Below, in pieces: positions 59,763-64,000 of a DNA stretch of 64,000 nt (the first letter of the stretch is position 1; each line of letters begins with the position of its first letter). The notes below the pieces were generated by a model. It searched no databases. It was not told the origin of the DNA and was given only the letters and a program-made list of their open reading frames with translations. The DNA comes from Pseudobdellovibrionaceae bacterium (GTDB lineage Bacteria; Bdellovibrionota; Bdellovibrionia; Bdellovibrionales; UBA1609), in the NCBI GenBank assembly GCA_947444305.1, contig CANEZP010000002.1, forward strand, positions 1 to 64,000. The letters run 5' to 3'. A program made the position numbers and the translations under genes.

Positions 59763-60662
59763 TTAATGAAGGCGCCCGGACTTTTCCGGCGCGCCGAGAC
59801 TCGCGATCAAACCCGGCAGCCACGAATCCAGTGGCTTCGGTGAGTAGCCCAGCGACTGTACCTTCGTGACGTCAAGAATGGCGTCGTCAGGCCAACCGTA
59901 CGGCGAATAGGTCGACTCGGACGGAGGGTTCACCGGTTTCTCAATCAATATCGCCTTCTGGCCCAGCGTAGCTTCGATCATCTTTATCATTCGCGCTAAA
60001 GGCAGCGGTTGCGGGCTCGCGACGTTCAGCGGGCCGGTGATGTCCTGACGAATCGCCCAGGCGAGGAATTGCGCGGCGTCTTCGCTCTGGATCACGGAGA
60101 TCTTCGCTTCGGGACTCGGAAAGTAAATCGGTTGGCCGTCGCGCACGCGTTCGAAATGAAAATTCAAACGCTCGGTGTAGTCATCAACTCCTAATATAAA
60201 CGGAAATCGTACGATCAGGGCGGGAAACTGCGGGGACTGCAGCAACTCCGCTTCCACTTGGCGCTTACCGAATCGGTAGAGATTTTCTTTTTCCAAGTCG
60301 GTCGGAACTTCGTGCTTCGTCCAGCGGTAAGGATCGTAAGCGCCTTCGGTCCAGGGAGAGGGACCGTCGTAAACGGCCGAGCTCGAAATGCAGATATAGC
60401 GGTTGACCCTCTTAAAGTATTGCAGCGTTTCGCGTACCTCGGCGCCCGTGAATGCCGCGAAGTCGACGACGACGTCCCAGTCGCGATCTAAATACGAGCC
60501 GTGCAGGGCGGCACGGTTGCCTTTATGGATAACGGCGTTCTCGACGTGGCCTACCTGGCCCGTGCGATTAAGGATGTGCAGCTCGTGCTCGGCGGCGACA
60601 TCTAACGCTAAGCTTAGGCGAAGACCCACAAACCGGTTTCCGCCGATGATCAGAATTTTCAT
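59763..60662 (-). CDS. NAD(P)-dependent epimerase/dehydratase (extended SDR)
   Basis: 299 residues. The Rossmann motif is ILIIGGNRFVGLRL at the N-terminus; the active-site Y-x-x-x-K is replaced by a segment around ISSSAVYDGPSP and RFGKRQVEAELL, as in atypical CSP41-like SDRs. LIVRFPFILGVDDYTERLNF and GPLNVASPQPLPLARMI are typical of nucleotide-sugar epimerases. The exact substrate is unknown. It converges with the deiminase gene, one base between stops. Confidence 0.85.
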   Translation of the reverse strand: MKILIIGGNRFVGLRLSLALDVAAEHELHILNRTGQVGHVENAVIHKGNRAALHGSYLDRDWDVVVDFAAFTGAEVRETLQYFKRVNRYICISSSAVYDGPSPWTEGAYDPYRWTKHEVPTDLEKENLYRFGKRQVEAELLQSPQFPALIVRFPFILGVDDYTERLNFHFERVRDGQPIYFPSPEAKISVIQSEDAAQFLAWAIRQDITGPLNVASPQPLPLARMIKMIEATLGQKAILIEKPVNPPSESTYSPYGWPDDAILDVTKVQSLGYSPKPLDSWLPGLIASLGAPEKSGRLH

Positions 60663-60684
60663 ATAAATAGCGTAAGCCTTGGTG

Positions 60685-61200
60685 CTACTCGTGGCACCTT
60701 AAAAATTCATCGGAGAGTGGGGTGCCGTTGGTGATCCGCGCGAGAATCATGGCGCCGACCGCGAGTGACAAATTAGCCAACGCTTCCTTCTTGGTCATGC
60801 GCGTGCCCGTCGCGATTCTGGCGTCGATCAATTCGTTAAGCTTTTTTGAGATGCGAAGCCGCATGCGCCGGTCGGCGCGCGCTAAGTCAGAACCTAGCGT
60901 TGCGAGTGGACAAGCACTTTCGGGATGATCACGGTGCTCCGTCGAAAGGTAATGCTTCACGAATTCATCGGCCGCGACCCGCTGGTGCGCGGGTAGTGCG
61001 GACCACAGCACCTCTTCGATCAAGTGTTCCTTCGATTTGAAATGAGCGTAGAAGGCACCGGCGGTGAGTCCCGCTTTTTTCATGATCTGGTCGATACCGG
61101 TGGCCTGAGGTCCGTTTTTACCGAACAGTGTGCCCGCCGCCTTCAGGATTTTAGCTCGGCTCTGCTGCTTTTGCTTCGCTCGCTGATTAAGGGCCGTCAT
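60685..61200 (-). CDS. TetR-family transcriptional regulator
   Basis: 171 residues, preceded by a strong AGGAGG. The helix-turn-helix domain is residues 15-60 (RAKILKAAGTLFGKNGPQAT, then IMKKAGLTAGAFYAHFKSKE). The ligand-binding part is helical and contains ACPLATLGSDLARAD, as in the AcrR/NemR-like branch. Probably represses a nearby gene; candidates are the SDR downstream or the hydrolase upstream, both on the same strand. Confidence 0.92.
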   Translation of the reverse strand: MTALNQRAKQKQQSRAKILKAAGTLFGKNGPQATGIDQIMKKAGLTAGAFYAHFKSKEHLIEEVLWSALPAHQRVAADEFVKHYLSTEHRDHPESACPLATLGSDLARADRRMRLRISKKLNELIDARIATGTRMTKKEALANLSLAVGAMILARITNGTPLSDEFLRCHE

Positions 61201-61217
61201 TTTGCCTCCTGTATGAA

Positions 61218-61922
61218 TTATGAATCTACGACTTCAAAGCTTCGTCTGATGAAATCTAGGATCAATGGTTCGACCGAGGCTTCGACTTTGTGCCTAAGTC
61301 CCGGCACTTCTGTGAACTGGCCGCCGAAACCCCGTTGCGCAATCGAAGCGTGTTCCGCGCGGGCCTTGCCGATTTCAATCCGTTCGTCCTCGCTTCCGTG
61401 GATGCCCCAGACGGGCAGTGGTTGCAGATCCCGGTAGCCTTCCTCGGTGTAACCGCAGCCTAACCCTACGATACCGCGGGTATTCGAAATATGTTTAGCA
61501 ATGTACGGCGCTAGGTATCCACCTTGCGAGAAGCCGAAGAAGACAACCGGCCGGCCGGCGAAGCCGAGATCCTTAATGAGTTGCGCAACACGTTCGGCGG
61601 TTTCGGCGGGCGTAACCAGAATTAGATCCCGGGACGTATCGCGGAAATACCATGAATAAGCTTCCTTAAACCCGTCGGCGTTCCAGATTGGGACCGGAAA
61701 CGGAGCGTTCAACGCTAAATATTGAAACGGTAGATCTTCTTTGCCTAACCAACCTAAACGCTTTAGCAACGACGGGGCGTTATCCTGATAACCATGTAGC
61801 AAAATGACGAGATCGTCCGACGTTCGTGGTGAAAGCTGGTAGCGAAGACGAAGCGGGAATGGGTATATTTGCTCTTGCCATTTCATATTACGAGCGTAAT
61901 TTGAAAAGTCTCCGCTGTCCAT
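61218..61922 (-). CDS. alpha/beta hydrolase (carboxylesterase/phospholipase family)
   Basis: 234 residues (a start at 61886 is also possible). The oxyanion region is VILLHGYQDNAP, the nucleophile elbow is FFGFSQGGYLAPYIA with the catalytic Ser, and the acidic and His positions are in VWGIHGSEDERI and VPGLRHKVEASV. This is the YpfH/carboxylesterase pattern for short acyl esters or lysophospholipids. 17 bp before the TetR gene on the same strand, so they may be one unit. Confidence 0.88.
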   Translation of the reverse strand: MDSGDFSNYARNMKWQEQIYPFPLRLRYQLSPRTSDDLVILLHGYQDNAPSLLKRLGWLGKEDLPFQYLALNAPFPVPIWNADGFKEAYSWYFRDTSRDLILVTPAETAERVAQLIKDLGFAGRPVVFFGFSQGGYLAPYIAKHISNTRGIVGLGCGYTEEGYRDLQPLPVWGIHGSEDERIEIGKARAEHASIAQRGFGGQFTEVPGLRHKVEASVEPLILDFIRRSFEVVDS

Positions 61923-61961
61923 TCGGAAGCTTCTTAGATAGAATCAATAAAAGGAGCTGAA

Positions 61962-62579
61962 ATGAAAACATCTAAAGGCCCTTTCGTGCTTCCCGATCTC
62001 GCGCTTCCCTGGCATCAGCAATTGGTCATGCGTTTATATTTAGGCCCCTTTGTCGCAAGCTCAAGCGAGTTTAGCCGAAGCCGCCGCATCTACGAGACGT
62101 ACAGTCAAAAAATCATCGACCTTGCCGGCGAAATTCCGTTCGAATTGCACACGGTGCCCGTCTTGGTGCCCGCGCAAGCCGGACTTCTCGATGACACTCG
62201 CTATTGGTCGATCGCCCAGACTTTGGAGCATCTACTAAAATTGGATCAGCTCGCTAAGCAGATTATTATCAAGCTGGCGAGTGACCGGCCCGCGAACATT
62301 CTCGTCACGCCTGCGCTCGTTGCGCCCGAAGGTAAGTCCGAGGCGCGCAAGATTTTTGAAGATTACCGCGCATTTGTACCGGTGATGCTTGATGAGATGG
62401 ACGAACTGCTCCGGCACTCCGAATCCGAATTGACCGAAAATCATCCTTTGTTTGGGCCCTTCACCGCGCGGCAGTGGTATTGGTCCTTAGCCTCGCGGAC
62501 GTCACTTCGCTACCGGCAACTGCAAAACATCCGCAAAGGTTTAAACATTAATCTATCGCCAAAATCTCCTGGCGTTTAG
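61962..62579 (+). CDS. DinB-like helical-bundle protein
   Basis: 205 residues, preceded by AAAGGAG. DinB/YfiT-type features: YWSIAQTLEHLLKLDQLAKQ with a His in the metal position, and HPLFGPFTARQWYWSLASRT with further His. The four-helix bundle fold is inferred. Such proteins are often thiol transferases or metal-dependent hydrolases of unknown substrate. Its end overlaps the convergent oxyR gene by 32 bp. Confidence 0.72.
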   Translation: MKTSKGPFVLPDLALPWHQQLVMRLYLGPFVASSSEFSRSRRIYETYSQKIIDLAGEIPFELHTVPVLVPAQAGLLDDTRYWSIAQTLEHLLKLDQLAKQIIIKLASDRPANILVTPALVAPEGKSEARKIFEDYRAFVPVMLDEMDELLRHSESELTENHPLFGPFTARQWYWSLASRTSLRYRQLQNIRKGLNINLSPKSPGV

Positions 62580-63498
62580 CATCGTGCTCTTTCAAGTGCG
62601 GGGGCAGCTTTTGCCCGATACTTTGCTCGAGCGAATTTAAAATATCCGATTTCCATTGGTCCCGCCGGTAAACTAAACTGACTTCCCGCGTGGGAACGGG
62701 GTTTTCGAACGGACGCACAAAATCACGCTTCTCGGCTTCGCCGAGTCCCTCCACGAACAGCGCCGGTACTAGAGTGTACCCTTGCGATTTGCGGATAATG
62801 TTCCGGAGCGTATCGATGTTGCCGCCTTCGAATTGCACATTGGGAAACACGCCTTCATTGCTGTTCAGCGCGCAATAACGAACGATCTGTTGCCGGAAGC
62901 AATGTCCGTCGGCCAGCAGCCACATTTCGTGACCGCGCAGATCGTCTTCTTTGATCCGTTTGCGTGCGTTGAGCGGGTGTGATTTCGAGACGTAAAGATA
63001 AAATGGTTCGTAATAAAGCGGCTTTTCTTTTAATCCGCTTTCTTCAAGCGGCGTGGCCAGTATGCCGGCGTCGAGCTGATCTTCTTTAAGCATGGCGATG
63101 ATCGTTTCGGTTTTCAGCTCATCGACGATGAGCTGAATTTGCGGAAAAGACTTCGAGAACGACTCAATAAAAAGCGGCAGCAAGTAGGGAGCGATCGTCG
63201 GAATCACACCCAGGCGGATGTCGCCGCTCAGCTCGGCACTCTGTTGCCGGGATAGGTCCATTAGCTTGTGGTGCTCGAACAAAAGGACCTTGGCCTGGCT
63301 GATGAACTTTTGGCCCTTCGCGGTCGGTACGATAGGTTTTTTTAAGCGATCGAACAACGGGTAGCCGATCTCCTCTTCCACCTTTTGAATTTGCATGCTT
63401 AGCGTCGGTTGCGTCACGTGGCAGTCTTCGGCCGCCTTGCCGAAATGGCGATGCTTGTCGACGGCGACGATGTACTCAATCTGGGTTAGGGAAGGCAT
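62548..63498 (-). CDS. oxyR: LysR-type peroxide sensor OxyR
   Basis: 316 residues, preceded by GGAG. The N-terminal helix-turn-helix is AEDCHVTQPTLSMQIQKVEE. The redox pair is Cys200 and Cys209 in GHCFRQQIVRYC, matching Cys199 and Cys208 of E. coli OxyR in spacing and context. It activates peroxide-defence genes on disulfide formation. Divergent from the ahpC gene, which is the classical arrangement. Its 3' end overlaps the DinB-like gene. Confidence 0.94.
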   Translation of the reverse strand: MPSLTQIEYIVAVDKHRHFGKAAEDCHVTQPTLSMQIQKVEEEIGYPLFDRLKKPIVPTAKGQKFISQAKVLLFEHHKLMDLSRQQSAELSGDIRLGVIPTIAPYLLPLFIESFSKSFPQIQLIVDELKTETIIAMLKEDQLDAGILATPLEESGLKEKPLYYEPFYLYVSKSHPLNARKRIKEDDLRGHEMWLLADGHCFRQQIVRYCALNSNEGVFPNVQFEGGNIDTLRNIIRKSQGYTLVPALFVEGLGEAEKRDFVRPFENPVPTREVSLVYRRDQWKSDILNSLEQSIGQKLPPHLKEHDAKRQEILAID

Positions 63499-63526
63499 TT
63501 TAAACTCCGCTTCTCAAATCTGAACG

Positions 63527-63563
63527 ATAGATTTATGCAATCACGTTATTTAATTAATCGATT
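63527..63563. promoter_or_regulatory. possible OxyR site between oxyR and ahpC
   Basis: ATAG at 63527-63530, seven bases, then CAAT at 63538-63541, roughly following the ATAG-N7-CTAT-N7-ATAG-N7-CTAT pattern; the last two elements match poorly. Position in the divergent region is right. Confidence 0.3.
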
Positions 63564-63643
63564 TTACTTATAAAGACAAGAGGTCCAAATTGGTTGAAAG
63601 CAGACTAATGAAACCCCCACGGTTTTTATCAAGAGGAGTCAAA

Positions 63644-64000
63644 ATGTTAGGTGTAGGTAAACAGTTTCCGAATTTTAATCTTAAAGCGGTTGTTACGACG
63701 GATCCCAAAACGGCATTCACCGAAGTGAACAACGGCACGTACAAAGGCAAATGGTTGGTGGCTTTCTTTTACCCCAAGGATTTTACCTTCGTATGCCCGA
63801 CCGAAATCAAAGGCTTTGACGAGTTGTCCGGTCAGTTCAAAGATCGCGACGCGCAATTGCTGACCTTCAGCACCGATTCTGAGTTTGTGCATTTAGCTTG
63901 GCGCACGCACGAAGAGAATCTGAAGAATCTTTCTTTCCCCATGGTGTCGGACATCAAGCGTGAATTGACCCAGGCGCTCGGCATTTTAGACGAAGCCGAA
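63644..64000 (+). CDS. ahpC: peroxiredoxin AhpC, N-terminal part (runs off the window)
   Basis: 119 residues visible, reading open to the last base. The start is fixed by AGAGGAG before the ATG. The active-site motif FFYPKDFTFVCPTEI carries the peroxidatic Cys51. The distal part (SFPMVSDIKRELTQALGIL) fits the AhpC/Prx1 group; the resolving Cys would lie beyond the window. It reduces hydrogen peroxide and organic peroxides, and is expected to be under OxyR control from the divergent promoter. Confidence 0.93.
   Translation, partial: MLGVGKQFPNFNLKAVVTTDPKTAFTEVNNGTYKGKWLVAFFYPKDFTFVCPTEIKGFDELSGQFKDRDAQLLTFSTDSEFVHLAWRTHEENLKNLSFPMVSDIKRELTQALGILDEAE

Overview
The window is ordinary chromosomal DNA, rather GC-rich by eye, densely packed with genes on both strands. 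It shows no phage, transposase or plasmid genes. The mix points to a diderm bacterium of the Bdellovibrionota / former Deltaproteobacteria type. It has LpxD (lipid A), a TonB-dependent receptor, a large beta-barrel porin, a Tol/Exb-type proton channel with two ExbD proteins, an unusually high share of exported proteins of unknown function, PilZ proteins, and nucleic-acid-binding proteins with long basic low-complexity tails. The lineage assignment is inference from gene content, not from a marker-gene tree.

Layout. 1-6.5 kb: mostly small exported proteins, including a frameshifted exported GNAT acetyltransferase and a protein with three Cys repeats, then a YbjQ-YbjQ-M48 peptidase operon. 6.6-10.6 kb: a VOC protein, tRNA-Pro(TGG) with an odd inverted copy of its 3' end, the major porin, and small membrane proteins. 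10.7-20.2 kb: translation and RNA genes (rpsR, rpmB, rplX, infA, tex, an rlmL-like methyltransferase), a nitrilase-family amidase, lpxD and a histone-H1-like protein. 20.3-29.5 kb: topA, a HAD-like protein, a Prc-type C-terminal processing protease, 2-oxoacid dehydrogenase E1 alpha/beta and a methyltransferase. 29.5-36 kb: TonB receptor, pyrE, cutA, a CBS-domain protein, an array of eleven palindromes with a 30-bp period, and fusA. 36-42.3 kb: recQ-aat, a PilZ protein, an exported Aat-like paralogue, a cNMP-binding protein, and an ankyrin lipoprotein with two Bor-like lipoproteins. 42.3-42.9 kb: a non-coding, repeat-rich stretch. 42.9-52.4 kb: ExbB/ExbD/ExbD, an exported subtilase, a degenerate trypsin-like lipoprotein, a CPBP protease and many exported unknowns. 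52.4-64 kb: tRNA-Arg(CCG), a 38-residue very basic peptide, a PBP1C-like protein with ruined active sites, pyrC, dsbD with a thioredoxin-fold partner, an exported arginine-deiminase-family enzyme, an SDR, TetR with an esterase, a DinB-like protein, and oxyR divergent from ahpC, which runs off the window end.

Themes. Envelope proteins are prominent, and several look like enzymes that have been moved outside the cytoplasm or lost their catalytic residues: the exported GNAT, the exported Aat-like protein, the pseudo-PBP1C and the pseudo-trypsin. Housekeeping genes carry basic or RGG/RGD-rich extensions (S18, Tex, TopA, E1 alpha). The best candidates for something undescribed are the exported GNAT-fold proteins, the degenerate PBP1C next to a tiny basic peptide, and the palindrome array upstream of the fusA terminator.
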